A DNA stretch of 64,000 nucleotides from Capitella teleta (taxonomy: Eukaryota; Annelida; Polychaeta; Capitellidae). The stretch is from contig KB309217.1 of assembly GCA_000328365.1 (NCBI GenBank), positions 86,534 to 150,533 of the forward strand. The letters run 5' to 3'. Positions 49,101 to 60,999 of this stretch are shown here, in pieces (the first letter of the stretch is position 1; every line of letters starts with the position of its first letter). A program made the position numbers and the translations under genes. The notes under the pieces were generated by a model. The model was not told the origin of the DNA. It searched no databases and saw only the letters and a list, made by a program, of their open reading frames with translations.

Positions 49101-51524
49101 GTTCTCCCTCCCTTTAACTAAACAATGAGAACTGAGGCTCGATAATGGATTGATTACGACGTGATGGACATTTGCCAGAATAGTGGCCAGTATAACACAC
49201 CAACCAATTGCTGAGTTACATCTCGCATGCATGGAAATCACCGGCACATTTGTACTGATTGTGTCTGCACGGAGCAGGTGCAGCCTCAGCAACAGTCGGT
49301 AGTCGCAGTAAGTCAGACCCACAGTGACCCCTCTGGACCCACTCCGACCGCCAGCAAGACCCTCAGTCGGCGGAAGTCGAGGATCATGAAGATGTTGGTG
49401 TTGGTCACAGTTCTCTTCTGCGTGTGCTGGCTTCCCTATTTCACTATTCTCATCACGGCGGTGAGTTATATTTATTTGTATTCAACATTTTACTTGTGCC
49501 TAACGTATAATAATTGAAGGATTCGTGTATTTCTTTGTATCTTCCGGATTTTGATATCTTTGCTGAAGAATTGTTTCAATGCTTGCCTCTGCTTCAGGAG
49601 CCAAGACCACGGGAGAGACCTTTCGTGGTTTTTATCGAATCTTTCAACTTCGTCTCTCGCTCAATTTCCCATGAATGGGGCTGTCCAGCCATGGGAATTG
49701 AATGATTAATTGAATAGATTTGGGTTCTACATTAATATGGATGAACTGGGCTTTCATGTAAATGAACTCTGTGTTCTGTTTCGGCTGATATATTACAAGG
49801 GCGTAGACTTCATGGGTACAAATCGATATTTATTTCGGATGTAAGCAGTGCAAATTAATGACATTCGCCATGAATAAAACTACTCCACCCAAAAGCAGAA
49901 ATACGACTGTGTATAGGCCTATAATCAAAGCAGTGAAATTGGGACGCGACAAACCCCTGAGGCGTTAATGGCTAAATTTGAAGACCATGAAAACTTTAAT
50001 CTGAGTAATAATCTAGTGAAAATTATCAATTTCCTTTGATGTCCCAGCCTTTGAAGATAATGCTTTTTTTAACGTGAGGTGTTATTATTCCATGAAACTT
50101 TTGTTGGCTGCGTGCAATGCGCCCCTCTGTGCTGAGTTCGTTCACCACCATTCATCAGCTGTTAGTCACACCTCGAATAATTAATACATTTATTTACCTG
50201 TATTGCCACAATCCTTGTCATCTGTCGGTTGGACCGTAAGAGAGGAGGAAGATAAAACTGCGGGGGGGGGGGGAGGGGAAACCTTCAATGGTAATACTGT
50301 CAGCAATGTTGCTTGATGGACAGCAATAATATTATGTAGGCCTATATAGGTTATATCCATTACGACATTACGTACGAGGGGAGCGTAACCAAATGACCTT
50401 CACTCAAGGCGAAGTACATCTATTTGCAGAGCAATCCTAATGGGAATCGAAACATAAGTCGCTTCTTTCGCAATTTTTCATCTCAGAACAGGAAATCGGA
50501 ATTTACGAGTTGCGCGTTTTCCCTCTGACTGAATGGTATTATGTGTCAGTGCTGAGCAAAACTATCGCCGCTTGTCGCCTCACAAGAAAAATCCCTCGGT
50601 TTTGAAAGCAGCCAACAGGATATCAGGTGCCTGGAATTTCCAGTCACACAGAAGACAAATATAGAAATATTACGCTTAGACTCCTTGAGCTTGTATTGAG
50701 CATTCATATTTCGGAGAAAACGTAAGTATTAATTGAAGTTTGATGAAGTTACATTCTATCTGCATGTCTCGCGGGTATTTGTCGGGAATCAACTCTTTCG
50801 GCCTCAAGATTATATATCCATGAGCTATATTAATTAAGTAGACGTTATCATTAATAATTACAATAAGGGTCTACATATAAATTCCTTAAATATTTGCAAC
50901 CTGAACCTGATTCCAGATGAAAAAAAAAGAAAAAAAAAATAAAAAGAAAAAAAAAAAGAAAGAAATGTAAACAGAAATGCACGATATATGCATGTTTCAC
51001 CGAATTGAAATTCCAGTACTTAGTATAGGATGCGCAATTGTGTAGCTGCTATTGGGTAACACGCCATGCGGGCAGTCTACTACATTTGTATATATGTACC
51101 ACATATAGTAGCTACATATACATTTGTATATATGTACTACATATAGTAGCTTTAAGAATTGGTTATTAATTTTAACAGCAATAGGCCTACTGAATAGCAC
51201 AAATGCACACATGTCATGCATCACGCCAAGAAGAAGTACAAGGTAGATGTTTACATATACGATGTCATTCAATGCCTTTTACTTGAATGCGTGGAAACAA
51301 ACGCGAATATGGAAATAAATACAGAAAACAAAACACAGAAGGAAAAAGAAACTCTCAACAAAACACACACAAAAACAAGCATTTTCGCTTCAATTGTTTG
51401 TTCAATATCTGCAACTTATGCTTGAGTTGCATCTTCACTCAAGGGTCTTGCACTTCAAAGGTTTTGATCGATATACGGTGGCATACTCACTGCCTTAATT
51501 TAGACTATAGCTACAAGCATGTCA

Positions 51525-51567
<43 letters not shown>

Positions 51568-51716
51568 TTATTTTATATAGCGATCATAAAATTCAAAGAA
51601 GTCTCTGACACGCTGTATGAGGTCTACAATTATGAGGTCTACATGCACATCCAAATAACATGCATGATTCAGACCAACCCACTGACGCGAAGCCTTGTGA
51701 ATCGGCCTGGAAAGAC

Positions 51717-51747
<31 letters not shown>

Positions 51748-52926
51748 TTCCTAGAGCTGTTATCATTGCTCGTTACTGGTCAAGAGGTCAAGAGGTCAAT
51801 ATAACCACTCGTTCTGATGTATAACAGCCAATAATATCACTGTGTACTATGCAGATATATACTGAACAACAAAAGGAATTATACAGCTATATATTTCTTC
51901 TATCATGGGCTCAAAAGAATTTGAAGTCTTCCTGATCTGTTGCATGTGTCCTAAATGGTCACTCAATGGATTCATGAAGATTATAGGAGAATTGTGCTTG
52001 GTTGAACAACAATAGAGATGAGCAAAGAAAGTTGTTCATATCTCCAAAAATCATGCATGAAAATTAATCGAACATTAGTTTTTATTTCTTCGACGGTTCG
52101 CGAGTTGTTTGCCACCTTTCATTTCTCAATGCACCTTCTAAGCTCGTTGGAAAGAGGGTGCGCTATACAGATTACAGATAATGCAGGCTGTCGTACCCGT
52201 ACAACATTGTTCGCGTTTTTTTAGCTGTACCAGGGCTACACTGCTCACCCTCTGCCTACGCTTTGCCACCATAGGGACAGAGGAAGACCGACCCACGTCT
52301 GGGAGACCTCGGGTTAGGACAAGGAGGCAGGATCCTGTAATCATGTTGAGTCACCTCCGAGACTTTTTCCGTTCAATCTACCGAACTGCAGACGATATTG
52401 TCGGATCCCACGGGCAACATTCATTATCGATGACAATTTTTATACATTTTTTTCTTTCAATAAATTCCTTCCATCAAAAGTGTGCTTTTTTCGTTTTGAC
52501 CCCTACCCCACATTCGACATCATTGCTTATTCCACGTGACCGCCAGAAAGTCCAACTTCCGAATACTTTATCATGGATGGATCCCAATTAACACACTAAC
52601 TAATCATATATCCACGATACAATAAGTTTGCATTACTCTATAAGCTTTTCAAGACGTGTATAATTTCTTTTGTTGCTCAGAATACATAATCTCAGGCTGG
52701 ACGAGCTTGTCGATGACATTACAATCCTATATTTCAGAAACTAACGCACAAAGACAACTCCTCGGAATCAAACGGATTTCTTAACAAGTTCAAACTCTGC
52801 CTGTCCGCATTCTCCGCGTCGTACAACGTGATCGTGTATGTGACGTACAACGAATCCTTCAGATCTCTGCTCAAGAAACTCATTTGCGAAGACATCGTCA
52901 GGTTGCGCTGCTTCAAGGGACGTTGA
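45848..52926 (+). CDS. Class A (rhodopsin-like) GPCR, probable neuropeptide receptor, 4 exons seen
   Basis: Exons 45848-46055, 47715-48154, 49278-49460 and 52738-52926 join in frame to 339 aa with seven membrane helices. TM1 contains LGNICVLLVIL; TM2 NLAISDLFMATFVLP; TM3 starts after the conserved Cys (GELLCKLVNFL) and ends in SYERRRAVV in place of DRY; TM4 IACILIWVAALAASIP; extracellular loop 2 has QCGHHHHG; TM5 VFLLVIAYVIPLSLMLGYY; TM6 FCVCWLPYF; TM7 SASYNVIVYVTYNESFR, where NPxxY is NVIVY. The DLF, CWLP and loop features fit peptide receptors (NPFF/orexin/galanin side), coupling to G proteins at the plasma membrane. The ligand cannot be told. The frame begins almost in TM1, so an upstream exon with the extracellular N-terminus is probably missing; the stop is at 52924-52926. 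Introns 2 and 3 hold transposons. Confidence 0.9.
46084..46112. repeat. T run in GPCR intron 1
   Basis: A run of about 29 T followed by TTG repeats, directly after the first GPCR exon. Short ORFs through it are artefacts. Confidence 0.9.
48425..49117 (+). mobile_element. Family T DNA element, longest copy, in GPCR intron 2
   Basis: The right end is intact (CAGTTCTCCCTCCC then TTTAA, TTAA at 49114-49117), while the left inverted repeat is eroded; similarity to the 5.5 kb copy starts at AATTTTAAGTGATG. The interior holds AGCCAATCAGAGC (CCAAT), AAGCGCATGCGTGG (NRF-1-like), a TGACGTCA palindrome near 48977, and the segment missing from the short copy. No recognisable transposase. It is in the same orientation as the GPCR. 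Confidence 0.75.
51528..51747. repeat. AAT microsatellite and A run in GPCR intron 3
   Basis: AATAATAAT repeats at about 51528-51565 and an A run of about 28 at 51717-51745. Confidence 0.9.
51861..52682 (+). mobile_element. Tc1-like transposon, deleted, in GPCR intron 3
   Basis: The left end, CTGAACAACAAAAGGAATTA, and the reverse of the right end, CTGAGCAACAAAAGAAATTA, are terminal inverted repeats, with TA at the left flank. Inside, the + frame at about 52270-52420 reads RPTSGRPRVRTRRQDPVIML then SHLRDFFRSIYRTADDI, which matches the paired-domain helix-turn-helix region of Tc1 transposases (GRPR...R.DR.I...HLRDRFR.A..TA). The catalytic domain is absent, so it is an inactive deletion derivative. 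Its right end is about 55 bases before the last GPCR exon. Confidence 0.8.
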
Positions 52927-54095
52927 AGAAGAACGGCGTCGCACCTATTACACGTTGCCATGGTGACCGGCGGTCACTGCGTTCACTGCGCATGCGCGAC
53001 AGCGAGTATATAACAGTGAAGAGGTCATTTGCAGCAATGGACCTATGCGGACCTGTGGGGACATATGCGGACTGCTGGATACAATGCAGTAACGATGTGA
53101 CGTAACGAACTGACAACGCCTCCAGAGAAAGAAGAGAAGTAACTTGTATAGACGATTATGTATCTATAGATTGAGTGCGCTCGTTATTCTGGGAGTTCAT
53201 AATCATAAACACAAAATTAGTTGAAAATGAAGAATTTATTCCGCAAAGTGAACAACAAACAACTAAAAAAAGGAAATATTTCCAGAGTTGACTCGTACTA
53301 TTGGGTCTTAAAATATCGGGTTTTATGCTTATTCAAGAACCTGGAGGGACTTTTGGAAACAATCGCAAAATGCTAAAAAGAGAAGGAAAAAATAGTTTCA
53401 TGAAAATAAAAATTTCAGAATCAGATGCGAGCAAAAGATCAGAAGGAGAAAGAGAAAAAAAAAAGTTAAAATTTAAATAAGGTTAAAGTTCAATGTTTTA
53501 CAGAAAGAAAGAAAAAACTTGACAATATTATTAAAGAGAGAAACTAGAAAATGCAATTATGCAGGAATGAGCAAATGTTAAAAAATGACTAGCACGAAAA
53601 ATTCTTTATCATCAACTGACGTATATACGAGAGGTCAATAAAATGTATATTGTAAATACAATACACAGCTGTTACAAGCACAATAAATAAACCAAAAAAC
53701 TAGAATCCAATTATTTGTGACAAATTAACCCGATTCTCTCTGTAAGTGAAGTAATCTCACGACTGTCAAATTTCTATGTAGCTGTGCGGTATTCATGATA
53801 ATACATAGTATATCGGAATGACTGTCAAATTTCCATGTAGCTGTGCGGTATTCATGATAATACATAGTGTATCGGAATGACTTTCTCTTCAAACGGAGTG
53901 AGTACATTTGTTTGGAATGTTATTCTTGGTCCCAGTATGTCAAGCCTCAAGTTTAAGTAAAAGCCAGTATAAGTAACATGAGCCAATAACGAAAACCTTC
54001 TGACGCAAAAATAAATTAGCCGCCGGCCACAAGGAGGTGAATGGGAAAAGAATAAGAACCTAAAGAGATTTAAAAAAAAAAAACAATAATAATAA
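52927..54095. other. 3' flank of GPCR and gap to the esterase
   Basis: It contains TGCGCATGCGC (NRF-1-type) near 52985, AATAAA motifs near 53636 and 53685, and the 59-base tandem duplication at 53761-53878. No supported gene. Confidence 0.45.
53761..53878. repeat. Tandem duplication, 59-base unit
   Basis: GACTGTCAAATTTCTATGTA and the following 39 bases are repeated immediately with only two or three differences (the second copy starts at 53820). It is a recent direct duplication of about 59 bases. Confidence 0.9.
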
Positions 54096-57000
54096 TCAAT
54101 TGATCCATGCGTATGACAGTATACCATACGACTCCCACATTTCGCACTGCGCTTTGTTAAACCGATCAATGAAAGACAGCGATGTGGATATGAGGGCGGT
54201 GTTATTCGGGAAAGGGAGCCACGCCTTGTTCCTAGGGACGCCCCTCTCCACAAACTCCATCATCTCCCCCCGGAGAACATCGCGGAAGTCGTCGTCTGAC
54301 TTTGCGGTTCCCTTCGGGAAAGTTGAGCCCAGATCGTCAAAGAACGCCAAGGCATCCCACGTGTGGAAGGCGTACTTGGCTTCGAATTTATTTCCCAGAG
54401 GGCGAACGGGGGTGGAGGGCGTGGAGGTGACCACGTAACGGTAGATGGGCGAGGTCAGAGCGTCCGACGCCAGCCCCACGAGGACGTCGTTCATGCACCC
54501 TACTCGTAAGTCAGAGGTCATTGAGGTGAAGGAGTATTCAGCATCATGTGTTGCAGGGTAAAGCGAGAGGGTGTCGTTGCTTAGCAACCCTCCGAACGCA
54601 TCCAGTTTCATTCTGACATGCTCCTCCAGGTCAGCTCTTTCCCAATCCTTGATGCTGACTCCTGGCGCTGGGTTCAGATCCATTTCTTGAGCAGTTGAAC
54701 CTGAAAAGCAGCGACACAAAAAAATGACTAAGAATGTGAATCTTTTGCCCACCGAGAAGATTATGTAATACTTGTGCATGAAAGTGAAATTTGCATTCAT
54801 ACAGAGTGTACCGAAAGTAATTTATTCCGTGTTAACACTTTCAATGCTTTTCAATGGCTCTGTGCTCTTCTGAGTAAGTGCTACAGAGCTAGTCACAGTG
54901 AAAAAACCCAACGATGAGAGCATTAAATAAATGCTTGGTATTGTTAGTTCAACATTTCATGCTGCTATTCCTATCCTTTCGATTCGAATTTCATCGACAC
55001 TGATGCCGATTTACCCCAATCAAAAGAGTGCACCCAACATTTGGTGATATTTTCACTTTTGGTGGCAAATAGGACCCTGGACCATGGATAGGCAAATTAT
55101 TTAATCAAATCATACCAGGTAGCACTTGCTTTTGGATAATTGGTAAATTTGAGACTATTAAAGCCTTTAGTTCTTAACATGGAGTAGACAAAACTACTTT
55201 GTATAATGAAAAACAAGAGGAGAGATTATGTCACGGTTACCCCATAAATGGGGTCCTACAAAATCACATGTTAAGTGAGTCTTAGAAGATCAAAAGAGTA
55301 TAGAATCAAAGAATTGAAGTTTTTAACTAATACACCAAGATTTGAACACATTGCCCCTATATTATTTAACTTGCATTGATTACAAATTAGTCAATGAGTT
55401 GTTTTCAAAACCTTAACAATTAGTCAATTACTTTTAAATGCCATCACATGATTCATATCTAAAGGAATTAGTCTTTTTATGAGCCATCTCATAAAAGCAG
55501 ATCAGATAATCTTCTACAGTTCAATGTTCCTTCTAATCGATCTCAGTTTCTCTATTCTATTACTTTTTCTGCTTTTACTTTTTCACATTTATGGAACCAA
55601 TTGCCTTTTATCATTAGATCTGCTCAATCACTTTCTGCACTTAAATCGATACTAAAAACTTTACTCTTTTTAACAAAGTCTACCCTTAAAACATTCAATT
55701 TAACATGTTTTATTTATAATTCCATTTCATTTTTATTTTCACTCACTACATGTGAACTTTTTAACTAAAGCACATCGGTGAATTTTACGCAATACAAAAA
55801 TAAAATTTATTGTTTAATTTATTATTCAAATACTTGTTCAACTAATAGACAAAGTGCAAAACTCAAATGATTCCTCAACTCACCAAAAATAACTGGAACA
55901 TCAGAATAGTTTCCGGTTTTCTTCGCCCAAGCGTCAAACGGCGCCAGTGGAAAGAGATCGCCTGAGAAAAAAAAAAAATGATGCTGAATGACGCTTTAGT
56001 GCACACGCACTTACCATCAACCACAAGCAGAGCTGGTTCAAAATATCCATACGTGGGCAAGTCCATGGAGTCTGAGAGAATGTCCCAGAAAGGATAAACC
56101 ATGGATGCCACATCCTGGGTACTGAGAAATATCACAAAATAAAAATTATTTAATAATTATACTAAGCGAAATCCTGCAAACCTCAGAGATATGAGACATT
56201 CTTCTGTGACGTACTCGCATCTCTGTGAGATGGTTGAGTTTGGTTTAAGCAGAGCGGCCTGGTTCTCTTTCTTCGCTTCAGCGATGGTTTTGTTGAAGAT
56301 GGGCGACCCACTCAGACTCCACGCGCGGTGGAACAGACCCTTCGCTTGCGGCGTCATCATCAACGCCCACACTGACGTGCCTCCTGAACTCTGACCCCAA
56401 ATGGTGACCTTTTCAGGGTTGCCTCCGAAGTTAGCGATGTTCTGCCTGACCCAGCGCAAAGCCTCGACCTGATCCAGGATGCCATAGTTTCCGTTGCCAG
56501 GCAACACGTCCAAGACGAGGAAGCCGAAGGCGGCCACCCTGTACTGTATGCTGACGTGAACCACGTTTGAATCCCTGGTGAGCTTGTCGTTCGGGGAGTA
56601 CGAGTGAATGCTGGCGTTACCCCACTGCAAGTAGCCCCCGTGAATCCACACCATCACAGGCCGAGGGTTGCGTACATCCAGGGTGGGAGTAATCACGCTC
56701 AGGTACAGACAGTCTTCAGATCCCGTGTGCACTGAATGACCCGGTGACATCTGCGCGCACTCAACCGGATCCTCCTTCGCCTCCAGAATCCCGTTCCAGC
56801 AGGTTCCGTTCTTGGAGCGCATCAGAGGCTCGGGAGGTCTCCAGCGCCTCTCTCCGACGGGAGGAGCAGCAAAGGGTATTCCCCTAAAGGAGAAGACTTT
56901 ATCGACGGTGTTGAACACGCCCTCGACCGTTCCGCATGAGGTGACAACACGTGGAGGTTGCTGGCCCACGATGAACAGCAGAAGGACAAGAACAACGATC

Positions 57001-57221
57001 GCAGCGATGAGGAGGAGGAGGAAGAAGATGCCTGAGACGACCATCAGACCTCGCCTGTGCGCGGTCTTCCGGTTCACGCGAATCTCCACCTCGTCTGGCA
57101 TGGTGTTGTAGTTGGATGAGAGCGAGAGGTGAGGCCAGAAGGAAGGCGCTGCGTCTGAGATGAGGGCGGAGGTGCTGGAGGCTGACTGCTGCTGATCAAT
57201 TGGAGTGTATGAGTCCTCCAT
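54096..57221 (-). CDS. Membrane-anchored carboxylesterase (cholinesterase-like), 4 exons
   Basis: Exons 57221-56182, 56121-56015, 55961-55884 and 54700-54096 give 609 aa. A cytoplasmic N-terminus of about 58 residues is followed by one strong membrane helix (59-86) and no cleavable signal, so the enzyme is type II with its catalytic part outside or in a lumen. Type-B esterase hallmarks are present: FSFRGIPFAAPPVGERRW, EDCLYL (169-174), the oxyanion HGG (194-196), the nucleophile elbow GQSSGG with Ser278, a likely acid Glu414 (GSTAQEMD) and His521 (YAFHTWD). It hydrolyses carboxylic esters; the physiological substrate is unknown. Odd: the elbow has Gln in place of the usual Glu before Ser, and Ser in place of Ala after it. 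It is not a neuroligin-type dead homologue, since the triad is complete. The ATG at 57221 is preferred; an upstream extension lacks an ATG. Confidence 0.92.
54802..55204. mobile_element. MITE family A in esterase intron 3
   Basis: It begins CAGAGTGTACCGAAAGTAAT and ends near AACATGGAGTAGACAAAACT with the terminal bases missing. The interior shares GACCCTGGACCATGGATAGG with the 12.6 kb remnant and CATGCTGCTATTCCTATCCT with the 19.5 kb copy. Confidence 0.7.
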
Positions 57222-60087
57222 GGCAACCGCTGCAAACAATCACAATTATTATACAAAACACAAAATAAGCTCAGTGCACAAAGGTTAAAATCAAGTGGAG
57301 CTAATGAACAATAGATCACAGATTGAGAAATTCAGATCTCACATGACATAATATAAAGCACAGATAACTGATAACAACGAAGAAACTGGGCGAAGCAGCT
57401 AGTCTTCTCGTTCTCTCGTTCACTGCGGTCTACAGTCAGACTTCAACCAGATGAATATGTCAACTCAGTTGCCATGGTAACCTGGAGGACACTAGAGACC
57501 TTGGATGACTGACGTCGCTTGAGTTTATAAAATGTTTGCATTTTGATCAGTGCAAGTCTTGTTGAAAATTGCTAATCAAATTTAAATAATTTATCATATG
57601 AAAGAGTGCGGTGCATGTATGAATGTAGCCATGTGCCCATTACAGATATTTTTCTCCTCGATACAGTTGAATTCGATTATTGAAATCACATGTATTTCCA
57701 CCATAGAATTAACTCATCGCTTTTTGAAGGAAAATGTGTTAAAAGGTGATAAAAATAATTAGCAATGTTTATGATGTTGATGAGTAATTGCTGCTGCATT
57801 CAGGTGAAAAGATAACAGAGTCAAATACTCACTCTGATTGTAAACATTTTTCGTCTAAACTGGGTCAGTTTGACCTCGTGAATCCTGAGGGCGTATAATG
57901 AAATAAGGATGTCAACAGAACGTAAGGGTCAGGGGTCAATGGCCCTGTAGCCCTGCATAAGCCAAGTTGTCAAGGTGAATAAACAATTCGCTAATTTCAT
58001 TTTAAAGCTATGAAATCTCTCATAATGAAAGCATTTCTCCCTCTTGTCTTTATCCTCCTCTCCTCAATTTCCTTATTAATTCTTCTGTTTTGAGTATTGT
58101 GAGGCCACTAAAAGAGCAATTTCCACAAGGCTAAAGTATTTAGTGAAATTCTGTAGTTTATCTACCAAACATGATTTCTACGTAGGGCTTTTATTTCCAT
58201 GGAATTTTGAATTGCGCAATCAGCAGTTCCCATGGAAATAAGCAGAGATAAACACAACAGCAATAATTACCCACCCTTCACAACATTTTTGCTCATGAAA
58301 ATTTTGAAATTAGGGGTAATTGATTCAAATTGCCATCCTGACCAGAGGTATTTCTCATTAAAATAATTGCTGGAAAGTGACAATCGTGAAGTAACATACT
58401 TCATCTGCTTGTGAAATAATGCAGAACTGGGAAGATGGCATAAGTAATTAATTTAAAAATAGCTCAGATTCAGGTTAATTTTAATATGCATCGCCAGTTC
58501 AAAGTTCAAATTGAGCCTTACATAATAAAGAAACTTGAAAGATCAGAGTTTTCAGTTCACTGATTGGGTAATCATGTAATAACATCTGTGGATCAATGTT
58601 CACATGAAAGTAAATCCGTGCTGTTGAGAGGCCGCAAGGACATTAAGTAGCAATCACTCAATTCCACAAGCAACCATCGGTTGATACTGTAGGACAGGAA
58701 ATTTCCGCAAACTGCAAATTTCGTGGGTTTTATGGCTCAGGCCTTTATTCGTGGCACCAAATATTCGCGGTCAAGAGTAGGGTCATAATTATCATATTTT
58801 TCCATTTACTTTTTCATTACCTACTCGTGCATGTTCTTTTTGTATGTCTGTATTTTCATTTTATATCTCAAATGCTTCTTATTATATATAGAAACTGATT
58901 TCTGTAATTCTTCTCAAATAAAACAAGGTTCATTCAGCGCACTTCTGTATTTTCTTGACCCGATATTTCGATCGCAATTCAGGGCTTTAAACCCATCATT
59001 CGATCAGCCCAGGAGTAAAAATATGGCTGAAAATATACAACAGCCATCGAGCATGTAACTGATGATATCTCATTCCTATTTCCTTCCCAAACATCTGTTT
59101 ATTAAGCGTACATTAAACATACAACGAAGCCATTCTACGATCCCCTATGTAACGCAATGGCTCCAACCTGAGCGTGTCAGCGCGGAACCCGGCTTCCCGC
59201 TTGGTGGCGCTACCTCTGCTCCTATTTCACTATATCGACGCAGTGAGCGTTCTTGGTCTCCAAATTCTTTGGTACTGACCGAGTAGACCCACAGGCAAAC
59301 TTCGTTAAGGTAGACTTAGGTAACAGTAATCAGAATTATTCAATATTTGTATTACTCTCTGGTCTTAGTGTTACTTAGATCCCCATGGGTAGCGGAGCAG
59401 TACGAATTATAGACTACGCTATGGCTTGGGGAGCTAACTGCTTAAACTGCTTAAACTAGTAAGTAGTAATCTAATCTCGTTCCCAGACTCCTATTGCAAT
59501 AAGGACAGATCATGGCTACAGAATGCAGCTAGTAGTACTAGTAACTGTTACTCAAATTACTGTCTCACTCTTACGTCTCTGCGTCTATCTCACTCTTAGT
59601 CAGTCACTCAGTCTAGACGCAGAGACGTTTCCTCAGTACACTCAGTCAGTCACTCAGTCAATTGACTCAGTGTCTGTGACGAATTCAATATTGAAATAAT
59701 CACTGAAAGGTCCATAACAGTGCTCACCAGTGGGAGATATCCATCTTGGAAGTTAAGAAAAACCAATTCAGAATTTCATAAAATCGTTTGTCAAATATAT
59801 TTCTCTATTTTATTTCGGTTGAAGACAAGAAATTTGAGAGGAAATTATTGAAATTGTTGAAGAGGGTGAAGGCTGGAAACAGAAGCACAGCTGCGGTTGA
59901 AAATCATAAAGCACTGGGATACAACGATTTGATGCGTTATGAATTTTGCTGAGAACGCGTGGCATTTAGTGTACATGGAAACAGTCATCATTATGTAATA
60001 TGTAGTGGTATATGTGGTAATGAATATTGTATAATAATACCCAGTATTATTATAGTTCATTAGTCGTGAAAACGTACATTGTACATA
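57222..60087. other. Intergenic region upstream of the esterase
   Basis: Probable esterase promoter side plus about 2.5 kb without supported genes. Bases about 58700-58790 (AGGACAGGAAATTTCCGC ... TTTCGTGGG ... AAATATTCGCGG) look like part of a MITE but were not bounded. Bases about 59600-59665 hold imperfect ACTCAGTC repeats. Confidence 0.4.
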
Positions 60088-60375
60088 CAGAGTGGACCAA
60101 AATAATCAATAGTAAGTAGGCTATCTACTCAATGCTAATAACAAAACTTATAAATTGGCTAAAATTTACCAATTATTCCCCGAAATAATTACCTGGAATG
60201 TATCGAATAAGTTTTCCTGTGCCAATTTATGCAAAGATATCAATTAAAAAGCCAATGTTGAATTAGGTAGGAATTGTTAAATGCGAGTTTTGTTTGATCG
60301 CTAAGAGAGCTGAATCAGAAGAGCCTCTGCAGAACGAGCATTTTGGGATTTCATCTTGTTAATGTTGTAGTACTA
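60088..60375. mobile_element. MITE family A, left part
   Basis: It begins CAGAGTGGACCAAAATAATC, then CTATCTACTCAATGCTAATA. The interior, to about 60375, matches the 44 kb copy (GAACGAGCATT, TTTCATCTTG). The right end is lost near a T run at 60393-60419. Confidence 0.65.
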
Positions 60376-60999
60376 GTAACGAAGCCCTCGTTGGGTTTTT
60401 TTTTTTTTTTTTTTTTTTTATGCTTTCATTGGTCTTCGGCGCTACTGAAAAGAAGCACCGGCACACACCGATGAAAACTCACCCCTATTTTGGTACATCC
60501 ATTTCACTCGATTTCACATGACGTCACTCGGAATCCCAAGATGGCTCACAAGGCCAGGCGAGTGAAAATAAATTCACAGTATTTGCTGAATACTAGTATA
60601 AGACGAGTTGATTAAATGTTACTATAAATAGCAGCCAATGAGATACCACCTGTCATCGGTGTGTGCCTGTGTCATTATATATATGGCCAGGGAACCAGTG
60701 AATTTGATGCTGAGGTTTTTGAAGGACACCAGAAAAAGCGGCACGATTTCAAAGCTGTATATTCTTCGACTGGAGACGTGGGCTCAGCTATAGCGATGTC
60801 TAATGAATGTCCACGAGCGACTAAGCTCGATTGTTTTATCGTTAACAGTCAATCATTGAATATGCATGGCCATGCTGGTCAGCTCGATCAGACATATATA
60901 TATAAGTTTAATCTCTTACTCCACAGTCCACAATATATACTACTGTTACTACATGCCATGATGCCCATATGGCGCTTCAATACAAACGTTCTGCTTTGT

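Noticed and set aside
52181-52591. 136-codon ORF as a host gene
   Set aside because: Its recognisable part is the Tc1 transposase DNA-binding region inside a bounded transposon.
54100-54438. 112-codon plus-strand ORF
   Set aside because: Antisense shadow of the esterase C-terminal exon.
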